This document shows, piece by piece, positions 8,943 through 16,952 of a DNA stretch of 64,000 nt. The position numbers and the translations under genes were made by a program. Position 1 is the stretch's first letter. Every line of letters begins with the position of its first letter. The DNA is from Mesorhizobium sp. SARCC-RB16n (GTDB lineage Bacteria; Pseudomonadota; Alphaproteobacteria; Rhizobiales; Rhizobiaceae): positions 1-64,000 of the forward strand of contig NZ_ML703297.1 of the NCBI RefSeq assembly GCF_008520305.1, read 5' to 3'. The notes below the pieces were generated by a model. The model saw nothing but the letters and a program-made list of their open reading frames with translations, searched no databases and was not told the origin of the DNA.

Positions 8943-8960
8943 ATTGACACTACACTTTGG
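8943..8960 (-). promoter_or_regulatory. 18-bp motif shared with the virB1 promoter
   Basis: Plus strand ATTGACACTACACTTTGG. It matches 16 of 18 bases of the motif found twice, inverted, at 27863-27880 and 27891-27908. In gene direction it reads CCAAAGT..AGTGTCAAT immediately upstream of the start at 8940, the same orientation relative to the gene as at the virB1 divergent promoter. It is probably an operator or unusual promoter element of a shared regulon. Confidence 0.55.
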
Positions 8961-9027
8961 GTGCGGCTATGACAATTGCTTGGGAGGCGATTGACATAAA
9001 AGCGGTTCATCAGAGGTCCCCTGAACT

Positions 9028-9708
9028 ATGATCATATCTGCCGCTATCGCCAAAGGTGGCACTGGCAAATCGACCCTGCTGCGCGCGCTCGCATCGGTTG
9101 CTCTCGAGCGCGGCTACGCGGTGACCCTCATAGACGGCGACGTTCGCCAGAACATGAGCCGTTGGGCACAGATGCTCAAGGAGGCCGGCAATCGTCCCGA
9201 GACACTGCAGCTCGTCAGCGCCACGACGCCGCGCGAGATCCTCGAGGCAGCAGAGCTGCACAATGGCGATCGCTGCGTGGTGCTGATCGACACCGAAGGC
9301 ACCACGAATGACAATCTCATGGCCGGGCTATTCGCCGCCGACATCGTCGTGGTGCCGATCTTTTTCGCGCTCGACGACGTCACCGCCGCAATCCAGATCA
9401 CTGACCACTACATTCCGCTCGCGGTCGAAACGCGTGGGCGGCCGCTGCCAGCCGTGTTTGTCCTTACAAAACAGACCATCATCGATGCGAAGGCGAGAGC
9501 ATTGACAGAACTGCGCGCAATCATTCAGGCGAACGGCACGCCGATCGCCGAACATGCGCTGCAAAACCGTGTTGCCTATCGGGACCTGCAAAGCGGACAG
9601 ACACTCTATAGCCCCGATCAGCCTGATGCGAAGGCAATTGCCGAAAGTGAAGGGGTCTTTGATGACGTTCTCAAGACCTTCATCGAAGCAATGAGGAAGG
9701 CCGCATGA
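9028..9708 (+). CDS. ParA/VirC1-like ATPase
   Basis: 226-residue P-loop ATPase of the ParA/MinD class. The deviant Walker A motif KGGTGKST is at residues 9-16, switch regions follow at VTLIDGD and VVLIDTEG, and the C-terminal helices are short, as in the small ParA group. The size, the lack of an N-terminal DNA-binding domain and the neighbour (RHH protein, 4-bp overlap) match the VirC1/VirC2 pair of Agrobacterium. There VirC1 gathers relaxosomes at the border and at the cell pole. With an oriT, relaxase and VirB/D4 system following, a relaxosome-positioning role is more likely than plasmid partition, but a partition role cannot be excluded. AGAGG precedes the ATG. Confidence 0.8.
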   Translation: MIISAAIAKGGTGKSTLLRALASVALERGYAVTLIDGDVRQNMSRWAQMLKEAGNRPETLQLVSATTPREILEAAELHNGDRCVVLIDTEGTTNDNLMAGLFAADIVVVPIFFALDDVTAAIQITDHYIPLAVETRGRPLPAVFVLTKQTIIDAKARALTELRAIIQANGTPIAEHALQNRVAYRDLQSGQTLYSPDQPDAKAIAESEGVFDDVLKTFIEAMRKAA

Positions 9709-10115
9709 CCGAGAAAAGCACACCCGCGACACAAGTCGACAAGAAGGCTCGCATGATGCGAGCGATCTCCACACAGCCGCCGACGCTGCCGAGCATGTTC
9801 ATCGCTCCGAAATCCGATCCCGCCCCCCAGAGACTTACCGCCGCATCATCGGCGGCACCGGAGCTTGAAACTGCATCGGTGCCGCCTAGCCCGGACTTCC
9901 GCAAGATGCTGCGACAGGGCCAGAAGAAGGATCCGGTTGCTGGCAAAAGGATTCGCGAAGAGGAAATGGTACGCTGCGGCTATTACCTTACGGCCGGGGA
10001 GCAGCGCCAATTCAAGCTGCTCGCGATCAGCAACGGTCACAGCATGACCGAGTTGCTGCGCAAGGCGGTGCAGGACTACATCAAGACCCACAAGCACAAA
10101 CTGCCGAACGATTAG
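9705..10115 (+). CDS. VirC2-like ribbon-helix-helix protein
   Basis: 136 residues, translationally coupled to the ATPase by an ATGA overlap. The N-terminal 85 residues are Pro/Ala/Ser-rich and probably disordered. The C-terminal part (about 85-130: GYYLTAGEQRQFKLLAISNGHSMTELLRKAVQDYI) has the pattern of a ribbon-helix-helix DNA-binding fold. VirC2 of Ti plasmids has the same layout and binds overdrive next to the T-border. Here the predicted target would be the oriT region about 1.2 kb downstream. Assignment rests on architecture and gene order rather than on clear sequence identity. Confidence 0.7.
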   Translation: MTEKSTPATQVDKKARMMRAISTQPPTLPSMFIAPKSDPAPQRLTAASSAAPELETASVPPSPDFRKMLRQGQKKDPVAGKRIREEEMVRCGYYLTAGEQRQFKLLAISNGHSMTELLRKAVQDYIKTHKHKLPND

Positions 10116-10135
10116 CAGCGCGTCTGGCTGCTAAT
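10111..10135 (+). terminator. Hairpin after the VirC-like pair
   Basis: Perfect 8-bp stem ATTAGCAG/CTGCTAAT with a 9-base loop, containing the stop codon of the VirC2-like gene. A second GC-rich hairpin (GGCCGC/GCGGCC) follows at about 10141-10160. There is no clear U-run, so it may be a weak or bidirectional terminator between two convergent genes. Confidence 0.4.
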
Positions 10136-10178
10136 GAGGGCCGCCTGTCTGTGCGGCCTCGGTGACGGAATTCAATCG

Positions 10179-10919
10179 CTAGAGTTTGGAAATCTGCCGT
10201 CTCCCGAATGCACGCACTCCGCCTGCTTGTGGTCGGTCGGGGAGTTCAAGCTTTGGCGCTTCTGGAGAAGGAATTGCCTTGTAGGCTTCGATCTTGCGTT
10301 GCCAGTCATCGGCAGCTGCACTTGCCGTCGGCTCGTCAACATAGCGTTCGCCTTCGACAATCGCGCCCGCATCTGATTGCGGTGATGTCCCAGGAAGCGC
10401 GGGGGCCATCTTGTCCCACGCGAAGCCCGCAGCAATGATGGGAGCCAGTTCTTCACTGGAGCCGCTGAGAATCACCTTACGCCCGTCTTTGAAGACAACA
10501 GCCGCCAAAGTTTTCTGACCGTTTTTTGCTGCCTGAGCGCCCATAAGCGCACCGAGTGGACCTAAAATTGCCGCGCCAGCAAGCCCGTACGCCACGGCGC
10601 TGCCCGTTGTGTTGTCTGTCGAGATAAGTTCGGCGCGCGCTATATCTCGCAACGCGACTTTTTCCTCCCGCGTAAACCCCACACGAAACTCCATGTGGCT
10701 CGGCCGCGGGTTAAACACGCCACCGCATTTAACCAACATTCCGGTGGGCCAATCACCACTTATGACTTTGAGCATTTCCCGCTTCTCGTTCTGCGTGCGG
10801 ATCAGTGTGCGCCCATCTCGGCGACAAAAAATTAAAAAGCCAACGGAGATCAAATCCTCATAGCATTCGCAGTTAATAGAGGGAAAACTAGGTTGGTCAT
10901 TCTGTACTATGATCAACAA
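10179..10919 (-). CDS. Hypothetical protein with glycine-rich central segment
   Basis: Up to 246 residues from a TTG at 10919; an internal ATG at 10775 (MLKVISGDWPTG) would give about 198 residues and may be the real start. A central hydrophobic glycine-rich stretch (AVAYGLAGAAILGPLGALMGAQ, residues about 107-128) could be a membrane hairpin. It is followed by AAVVFKDGRKVILSGSSEELAPIIAAGF and a Pro/Ala-rich tail. This resembles small cell-envelope or toxin-like proteins with a glycine zipper, but I do not recognise a family. It is convergent with the VirC-like operon and divergent from the oriT region. Confidence 0.55.
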   Translation of the reverse strand: MLIIVQNDQPSFPSINCECYEDLISVGFLIFCRRDGRTLIRTQNEKREMLKVISGDWPTGMLVKCGGVFNPRPSHMEFRVGFTREEKVALRDIARAELISTDNTTGSAVAYGLAGAAILGPLGALMGAQAAKNGQKTLAAVVFKDGRKVILSGSSEELAPIIAAGFAWDKMAPALPGTSPQSDAGAIVEGERYVDEPTASAAADDWQRKIEAYKAIPSPEAPKLELPDRPQAGGVRAFGRRQISKL

Positions 10920-11199
10920 TGGAGCACACTGCTCATCGGACAGGTATCTGAGGCAGTCCTGAATTTGATCTGACAGGGCGAATTGCCTCTTTGAAGCGAC
11001 ATTCCGAACAGTCGGTCACCCCTATCTGCGATGACCACCCCGAAGCCGCGATCTTGCAACCGACGCATCTAGCTCACGCGAGAGCCCCGGCATATTTCCC
11101 GCTCGTTGCGATTTGTCTCCATGTTAGCATAATGATAGCGCAGCAAGGAAACATGTTACGGCAGAAAAATATCAACGATGGGACTTGTCGATAAGTTAA

Positions 11200-11397
11200 A
11201 ACAATGTCTTCAAGGACAGATGTTTCTATGACCCGGACGTCCAGCTTAACGGCGAGTTGGTGCTAAGGATGCCGCTATATCAGTGTAGGTATTGCTATGA
11301 AGGTTCGATTTTGTATTTGGCAGGATAGCCTTTTTTGTGTTACACACGAAAAAGGCGGCGCGGCCCAGGGCCTTAGCGCCCGCAAGCGGGCTTGAAG
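11200..11397 (+). other. Putative oriT with T-border-like nic site
   Basis: Intergenic DNA immediately upstream of the MobC-like and relaxase genes. TGGCAGGATA at 11318-11327 is identical to the start of the Ti-plasmid T-DNA border repeat; its complement TATCCTGCCA contains the ATCCTG core of MOBP nic sites. A GTGTTACAC follows, as GTGTAAAC does in the border. An imperfect inverted repeat (CCTTTTTTGTGT...ACACACGAAAAAGG, 11329-11354), a palindrome GGCCCAGGGCC (11362-11372) and a hairpin GCCCGC-AA-GCGGGC (11378-11391) lie beside it, as expected for relaxase and accessory-protein binding. Nicking has to be shown by experiment. The rest of the 10920-11397 gap is AT-richer and shows no gene. Confidence 0.6.
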
Positions 11398-11805
11398 ATG
11401 CGACCCAAAAACCACGAAACAGAAACCCAGAATGCATCCCGTCGCTATGGCGAGGTCCTGCACGTGCGGTTCTCAGGCGTCGAAATGGAGCGGCTGCGCG
11501 CCATTGCTGATCGGGAGTCGGTGACGGTCAGCGAAGTCGTTCGCCGCCTTGTGAGGACCGAGGCTGGCTTTCTTCCGGCTGCGACGGGCGAACTGCGACC
11601 CTCTATTGAGGAGGCCACCGACCAGCTTCGCCGTGTGGGTGTGAATTTCAATCAGGCGGTCCGCGCCATGAATGAGGGCCGGGTGCCGTATGACGAAGAC
11701 CTCGAGCGTGCCTTGATCGCCGTTGGCGAACTCGTGCGACGGTTCCGGGAAGAATTAAAGGCGATGATTGCGAGGCCGCGCAAACGAAGGGAGGTCAAGG
11801 CATGA
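11398..11805 (+). CDS. MobC-like relaxosome accessory protein
   Basis: 135 residues from the ATG at 11398. The N-terminal half (YGEVLHVRFSGVEMERLRAIADRESVTVSEVVRRLVRTEAG) is a typical ribbon-helix-helix DNA-binding segment. The C-terminal half (EATDQLRRVGVNFNQAVRAMNEGRVP) carries the bacterial mobilisation protein (MobC family) pattern LNQxxRxxN. Such proteins bind oriT and assist the relaxase in strand opening. The gene abuts the putative oriT and is coupled to the relaxase by an ATGA overlap. No strong ribosome binding site is visible, although the hairpin at 11378-11391 sits where one would be expected. Confidence 0.85.
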   Translation: MRPKNHETETQNASRRYGEVLHVRFSGVEMERLRAIADRESVTVSEVVRRLVRTEAGFLPAATGELRPSIEEATDQLRRVGVNFNQAVRAMNEGRVPYDEDLERALIAVGELVRRFREELKAMIARPRKRREVKA

Positions 11806-14045
11806 GCGGCCGCCTTGCCGGATATGCTGCCGAGATCGAACGCTATTTGCGCATACCGGGCGCTGGCGACCTCGAGGAGGACCTTTATGATGACAAGCTT
11901 TTGAAATCCAGCCGTCGAGAGACGGCCGATCTTAAAGCGACGAACTTGCATGCGAGTGGCGTCGCCGCAGGGCGCGGGCCTCTGCCCCAGGTTGGCGGGA
12001 AATGGTCGACGACGAGCGCGAACCACTCAGGAGCGAGCCCCGGCATCACAAGGGCCCCTGTTTCGGCTACAGGCCGGGGAGGGGTCGTCCGCGCGATACC
12101 GCTGTCTGCTAGAGCGCAAGGCACCGGCGAAAGTTTGCGTTCCATGGACGCCAAAGCGGCGATAGCGATCTTTCGCCTCGCACTCGGAGCTCTCGTCAAG
12201 GAAGAGGAAGAAGAATGGCGGCGCCGAAGCGGTGGCGGCGGAAGGTCGGACGCGCTCCCGTCCGCTCGACACCTCGCGCGGCCGACGCGTCAGGCGAGGG
12301 CCGGTGCCGGACGCGCGGCCTACGCCGCCGGCGCGCAGCCGGCGGTGTTCAAGGTCTTGTCGAGCGCGGCCAATGGCAAGCAGGCCGCCGCCCTGCTCGC
12401 CTATATCGGCACGCGCGAAACTGAACTCGGCGGGAAGCGTGACATCGAGATCTTCACCGATAGCGGACAGGGGCTCGCCAATGCGGAGGATCGTCGTGGC
12501 TTTCTGCGTCAATTCAAGCAGACATTCGAGCCGCAGCTTGAGAATACGAATTTCATCGAAGTGCGGTTCGAGCTCGGCGGCGACGTCACGGACGAAGCGC
12601 TTTCCGCTGCCTTAAATGCGGCCTTCGGATCGAAACCGTCCGTCTATGCACGCAAGGGCAACACCGTCAATGTCTATGGCCACACCGAGGAACGCGCCGG
12701 ACCGCTTGCCAAGGTTCTTGCGGCCGGGCGTGCAAATTCGCGCAGCAAAGCGCTCGACAAGATCGAAGCCGGCTTGCGCGAAGCCATGAGCAAGGCCGGC
12801 ATTCGCGCGGCGCCCGAAGTGACGGCGGCCGTCGGCAACGAGCGTAAGGCGCAATATTTTCTCCAAAAGTTCATTCGGTCGCACAAGCAGGTTCGCCAGC
12901 CGAATGGGCAGGAGGTTGCCACCAACCAGCCGAGGAAGGCAGCCGCAGCAATCTATGAGCAATGGCGGCCGCAACTGTCCGGCCGGGAGCGCCGCAACGT
13001 CTATCACCTGCTCTTCTCTGCTCGAGCCGGCACGGACCCGCATGCCATCATGGCGGCCGCGCGTGCCGTGCTCGAGGAGCGCGCGCCAGGGCACAAGTTT
13101 GTGCTCGCACACCATGCCGAGACGAAGCACGTCCATATCCACGCCATGGTGCAGGCCCGGTCGGCCGACGGCGAGCGGCTGACATTCTACAAGGCGGATC
13201 TCCATGCCTGGCGGGAAGCCTACGCGGAGCAGGCGCGCCAACACGGTATAGCGATGGTGGCAACCCGCCGATATGATTACGCGACGAGCCGACCGTACAC
13301 GAAGGAACATGCAGGCGCCTACAAACGCGCGCAGAACGATCCGCGCTACCAAGTCAGTGACAAGACGGTCGCGCGCGTGGAGGATAAGCGGCAGCGTCGA
13401 ATTGACCGCGGATTGCTCGTCGCCAGTGGCGCGGCAATCGCCGGCATGTGGCAGCAGACCGCCGCCGTGATGCGGGCGGCTGGCGTGACCGGCCAAGCCC
13501 TGGCTGCAGCCGAGGCGATCGGCAACCATGCGCTCCAGATTCATAGGAAAGGCGAGAAGCCGGCCGCTGCTGCCGCGGGACCGCGGCGATCGTCGTTCTT
13601 GTCCCATCCCGGCATGAAAGAATTGACCAGGCTGATAGGAGCTAGCGAAATGGCACAGACACCTTTGGAAATGCGGCAGAAGATGGCGCGTGTGAACCAG
13701 GCGTTGGATCAGATGCGAGACACGCTCCCCAACGCCGAGCAAACCCGTTTCGAGCAATACCGCGATGGCGTGAACGACAAGATGCACGATCGTCTCGCCC
13801 GCCTCCAGTACGAGCAGCAAAAGGGCACAGGCGGAGCCGGGGACGCCGCGCCGGAAAGAGCAGCCCGCGGCCGCGATTTGCCGACCCGAGAAGATACGCG
13901 TCAGCCCGAGACGTCGGGGCGGCAGGCCGAGAAGGTACGACAACGCGTTCAGCAGCAGAAAGACTCAGCCAAGCAAAAGGGACGGCAGGCCGACGAGCAG
14001 GACCGCAAGACGCAACGTAGCCAGGGCGACGAATACGAGCGCTAG
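11802..14045 (+). CDS. MOBP-type relaxase (VirD2/TraI-like)
   Basis: 747-residue conjugative relaxase. The likely motif I tyrosine is Y201 (KQAAALLAYIGTRE). The metal-binding motif III, HAETKHVHIHAMV, is at about residues 438-450 and follows SARAGTDPHAIMAAARAVLEE and HKFVLAHH, the order seen in VirD2-type enzymes. Unusual points are a 190-residue low-complexity N-terminal extension before the catalytic core and a roughly 235-residue spacer between motifs I and III. The C-terminal tail (680-747) is highly charged (Gln/Arg/Lys-rich) and probably carries the secretion signal for the VirD4 coupling protein. The gene lies next to oriT and opposite virD4. Confidence 0.85.
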   Translation: MSGRLAGYAAEIERYLRIPGAGDLEEDLYDDKLLKSSRRETADLKATNLHASGVAAGRGPLPQVGGKWSTTSANHSGASPGITRAPVSATGRGGVVRAIPLSARAQGTGESLRSMDAKAAIAIFRLALGALVKEEEEEWRRRSGGGGRSDALPSARHLARPTRQARAGAGRAAYAAGAQPAVFKVLSSAANGKQAAALLAYIGTRETELGGKRDIEIFTDSGQGLANAEDRRGFLRQFKQTFEPQLENTNFIEVRFELGGDVTDEALSAALNAAFGSKPSVYARKGNTVNVYGHTEERAGPLAKVLAAGRANSRSKALDKIEAGLREAMSKAGIRAAPEVTAAVGNERKAQYFLQKFIRSHKQVRQPNGQEVATNQPRKAAAAIYEQWRPQLSGRERRNVYHLLFSARAGTDPHAIMAAARAVLEERAPGHKFVLAHHAETKHVHIHAMVQARSADGERLTFYKADLHAWREAYAEQARQHGIAMVATRRYDYATSRPYTKEHAGAYKRAQNDPRYQVSDKTVARVEDKRQRRIDRGLLVASGAAIAGMWQQTAAVMRAAGVTGQALAAAEAIGNHALQIHRKGEKPAAAAAGPRRSSFLSHPGMKELTRLIGASEMAQTPLEMRQKMARVNQALDQMRDTLPNAEQTRFEQYRDGVNDKMHDRLARLQYEQQKGTGGAGDAAPERAARGRDLPTREDTRQPETSGRQAEKVRQRVQQQKDSAKQKGRQADEQDRKTQRSQGDEYER

Positions 14046-14559
14046 CACGGCTGCCGAAGGGGCCCTTTTGGAGCAAAGACATGCAATTCGGTAATTTGCA
14101 TATCAGGCTGCCCCGGCATGAGTCCGAAGTCGCTGTAGCATTTGAGGTTGTTTCCGAGGCGGCTGATCTTCCGGGGCGCTGGAGCGTTCCGACTGGGAGC
14201 CGTCCGGGAGGCGAACTCCACCGCTATGGCACTCAGCACATCGGCCGGCGCAATCCTCGCAGCCGCCGTCCCGCCATCGGGCAGGTCTCGTCATCCCGGC
14301 ACGGGTATATGCGGCGCTTGCCGCCGCAGAGTTGACAGGTCATGACGGTAGCCCCCCAGAGAACAGAGCGGGGGGCAGCGCACTGGTTCCGTCGTTCCGC
14401 GAAGTCTGCTCACCTTGCCGGTCGCCGAAGTTGGCCGACGTAAAGAGGAGACACCTGCCCAGTGCATGGGCGCGTAACGTAATGATCCAATTTGCCCAAA
14501 GGCGCGCGGAGGCGCGGAGTCTCACTCCGAAGACCTCGGAACTGAGGAGTTAAGAAAAA
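14046..14559. other. Intergenic region between relaxase and virD4 terminator
   Basis: About 500 bp between two convergent transcription units. Short frames exist on both strands (for example 14081-14335 on plus and 14042-14239 on minus), but none has a ribosome binding site, recognisable domain or clear codon bias, so I call no gene here. Confidence 0.4.
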
Positions 14560-14582
14560 GGCCGGGCTCAAACGGCCCGGCC
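14560..14582 (-). terminator. Rho-independent terminator of the virB-virD4 operon
   Basis: Strong GC-rich hairpin GGCCGGGC/GCCCGGCC with a short loop, followed on the minus strand by TTTTTCTTAAC. It lies about 200 bp past the virD4 stop codon and is oriented to end the long leftward T4SS transcript. Confidence 0.75.
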
Positions 14583-14783
14583 AAAAGAAGGATCGAACCT
14601 TCAGAGGAGCGGTCCAGAGGCTTGGGAGCGAACACTGAACATTCTCCTTGTGACTTGGTTTTGAGTGATTTTCGACCAAGATAATTCCAAAGGTTGGGCG
14701 CTAGGCGGAAATATTTTCGCAATGGAGCATGGTTACATTCCGGCGAGGGCCGTTTCGCCTTGCCGACGGGGCGCTGGTAGAAA

Positions 14784-16940
14784 TTACTCGTCCACGACGT
14801 CCGGCAGTGCTTCTGCAACGATGCTTAAATTGCGGTCGAATGTCTCGGCGTCCGCCGACTGCGGACGGAAAGATTTGGCCTGACCGAGAATGGCCGCAAG
14901 CATAGCCTCTTTTTGCGGCGAGATCCTGGTCGACGCCGCGCGGGCCGCCAAAGCCGAAAAATCGACGGCGTTTGGCGCTGCGGGCGCCACCGTTGCCGGC
15001 GGGACGAGGGACCCTTCAGCGCCCGCCTTTTGCGGCCGACGGCGAGGGGCTGGGTGGTCGGCACGTCCGACTTTTGCAGCGAAAGTCGCACCGCGCTGCA
15101 GCCGCGAGTGTGTGATGCCGGAACGATAGCGTGGCCCAACCGGCACAATCGACTGGACAAATGGGGAGGGGAGGGGAGCGGTGGCAGCGACGGGTTTGGC
15201 GGGAATTGCGTTCGCACTTTCTGGCAGCTCCATGAAAGCGCGCTTGGAGAGTTCACGATCTGCGAAATAGAAATTGCGGGTTGCAAGGATTGCGTTTTCG
15301 CCACGCGGCAGAATGACGAGCTTGCTCTTGTCCATGGTGCGGATTTCGTCGGGGCGCATGAGCGGCCGACGCACTTGCCTGTTGTGAACGGAGCGCGTGT
15401 AATAGGTGTCGAAAAGGCTGGCCTGGGTTCTGGTGACGTCCTTCTGAGATTCGGAGGTTTCGCCTATCTGCTCGGAGACGTAGCGCAGATCATCGGTCTC
15501 TTGGGCGCCGAAAAAGATCTGGACTCGGGCAGCGTTGATGAGCGTTTCGCGGCTTTCTTTCCGGTAGATCTCATCGACAGATTTTAGGGACTGTACGAAA
15601 AACCATATCGGCACGCCGTGGCCGCCAAGGACCGTCGCCATGTCCGTTACTTTCTCAAGCTTGCCCAGGTTCTGAAATTCATCCAGCAGGACAAGCACCT
15701 GATGCTCGCCGGGGCGTGGCATGGATTCGGACATGAAGTTCATCATCTGCGTGATGAGCACATTGAACAGCGGGCCGAGGGAAGCCATCTGCTCGCGCCG
15801 AAAATCGAGATAGAGCGAGACCCGCGCGCTCTTGAGATTGCGGATGTCGAAGGAGCTGCGCGAGGTTGCCCGCATCAGCCGCTCGTTCAAGAAGGGCGCC
15901 ATTCCGGTTCGAACGCCGGCATAGAGACCGGAAAACTGCTTCTCCGCCATATCTGCGTAGGGCAGAAGCGTCTGCAGCGTAAAATCGGACACTTCATGCC
16001 GGCGGTTGTCGCGCAAGCTCGCCAGGAACTCCAAAATGGGCTCGTCGGTGCCGTTCATGATCTTGAGGATGGTGGCAAAGCTGCGGTTCTCGTCGGCGAT
16101 CTGCGGGGACTCCATCACGTAAGAGGCAATGCCGGTGAAGAGGAGGCGCGCATCGTTGACCCAATAAGGATCGGCGTTCGCAGGTGGCCGCGGAAAGAGT
16201 GCGGCCGCCATGTTGCGTAGGTCGATGTCCCGCTGAGCCGAATCGAGGGAAATGAAGTCCATCGGATTATAGAAAGCGGTGTTGCCGTCGCGGTCGGCCG
16301 GCGCGAAGCGAACGACCTGGCTGAACGTGGCCCGGTGGCCGGCTGTCGCTTCGTAAGTCTCGCCGCGAAGATCGAGCACGACAAGCGAATGTGGCCACAT
16401 CAGCGCGTTGGGAATGATCAGCGCCGCGCCTTTGCCCGACCTTGGCGGTCCAATGACGAAGCCGCCCACGTCGTCGCCGTCGATCCAAAGTTTCTTGCCG
16501 CCACGAAGTCTCGGCCGCGTCAGGCTCAATTTGCCCGTGCGCCGGTCGCGGTGCGGTGCAAACAGATTGACCAGTCTGCCGCCGGCCCGTCCGATGAAGA
16601 TTCCCCTCGGCTTCAGCAGGCCAGCCCGGCTAACGTCCGCCATTGACATGAATTTCGCGTCGTTGCGCTTGGGCGGCCGCATAAGAAATGCGATGACGAG
16701 CGGCAGGACCAAGCCGAATACGGCTGCGGCGCTGGCGTATTCGACCTTTGCGAAACTTCCAGCTTTCAGGTCCGTCCAGGCGTAGCCGAAGACTGGCCGT
16801 GGGTCCGCATTCAGGCTCTCAAAGAGAAAATGCGAACCGGTCCTGTACCAGTCCGTAGCCGCGTATGCGACCAAAAACAGCAAGGCGCCTAGGGCCACAG
16901 CCATCAGCGTCAAGAAGATCCTGCCAGCGATCTTTTCCAT
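14784..16940 (-). CDS. virD4: Type IV coupling protein VirD4/TraG
   Basis: 718-residue inner-membrane ATPase that delivers the relaxase-DNA complex to the T4SS channel. Two N-terminal membrane segments (about residues 9-31 and 67-87) precede the cytosolic domain. Walker A is GPPRSGKGAALIIPNAL, Walker B is QVLVLLDEFQNLG, and the T4CP signature FFVQSLKSVDEIYRKE follows. The C-terminal 130 residues are Pro/Ala-rich and variable, as usual for cargo-recognition tails. It is the last gene of the virB operon, 12 bp after virB11, and is followed by a strong terminator. Length is within the family range. Confidence 0.93.
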   Translation of the reverse strand: MEKIAGRIFLTLMAVALGALLFLVAYAATDWYRTGSHFLFESLNADPRPVFGYAWTDLKAGSFAKVEYASAAAVFGLVLPLVIAFLMRPPKRNDAKFMSMADVSRAGLLKPRGIFIGRAGGRLVNLFAPHRDRRTGKLSLTRPRLRGGKKLWIDGDDVGGFVIGPPRSGKGAALIIPNALMWPHSLVVLDLRGETYEATAGHRATFSQVVRFAPADRDGNTAFYNPMDFISLDSAQRDIDLRNMAAALFPRPPANADPYWVNDARLLFTGIASYVMESPQIADENRSFATILKIMNGTDEPILEFLASLRDNRRHEVSDFTLQTLLPYADMAEKQFSGLYAGVRTGMAPFLNERLMRATSRSSFDIRNLKSARVSLYLDFRREQMASLGPLFNVLITQMMNFMSESMPRPGEHQVLVLLDEFQNLGKLEKVTDMATVLGGHGVPIWFFVQSLKSVDEIYRKESRETLINAARVQIFFGAQETDDLRYVSEQIGETSESQKDVTRTQASLFDTYYTRSVHNRQVRRPLMRPDEIRTMDKSKLVILPRGENAILATRNFYFADRELSKRAFMELPESANAIPAKPVAATAPLPSPFVQSIVPVGPRYRSGITHSRLQRGATFAAKVGRADHPAPRRRPQKAGAEGSLVPPATVAPAAPNAVDFSALAARAASTRISPQKEAMLAAILGQAKSFRPQSADAETFDRNLSIVAEALPDVVDE

Positions 16941-16952
16941 AATGCGACCTCG

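Noticed and set aside
12612-13943. 443-codon minus-strand frame inside the relaxase gene
   Set aside because: It mirrors the relaxase codons, has no ribosome binding site and no recognisable domain.
14590-14640. Possible tRNA-like sequence (GGTTCGATCC on the minus strand)
   Set aside because: Only the T-loop-like piece is present; no acceptor stem, anticodon arm or CCA end can be formed.
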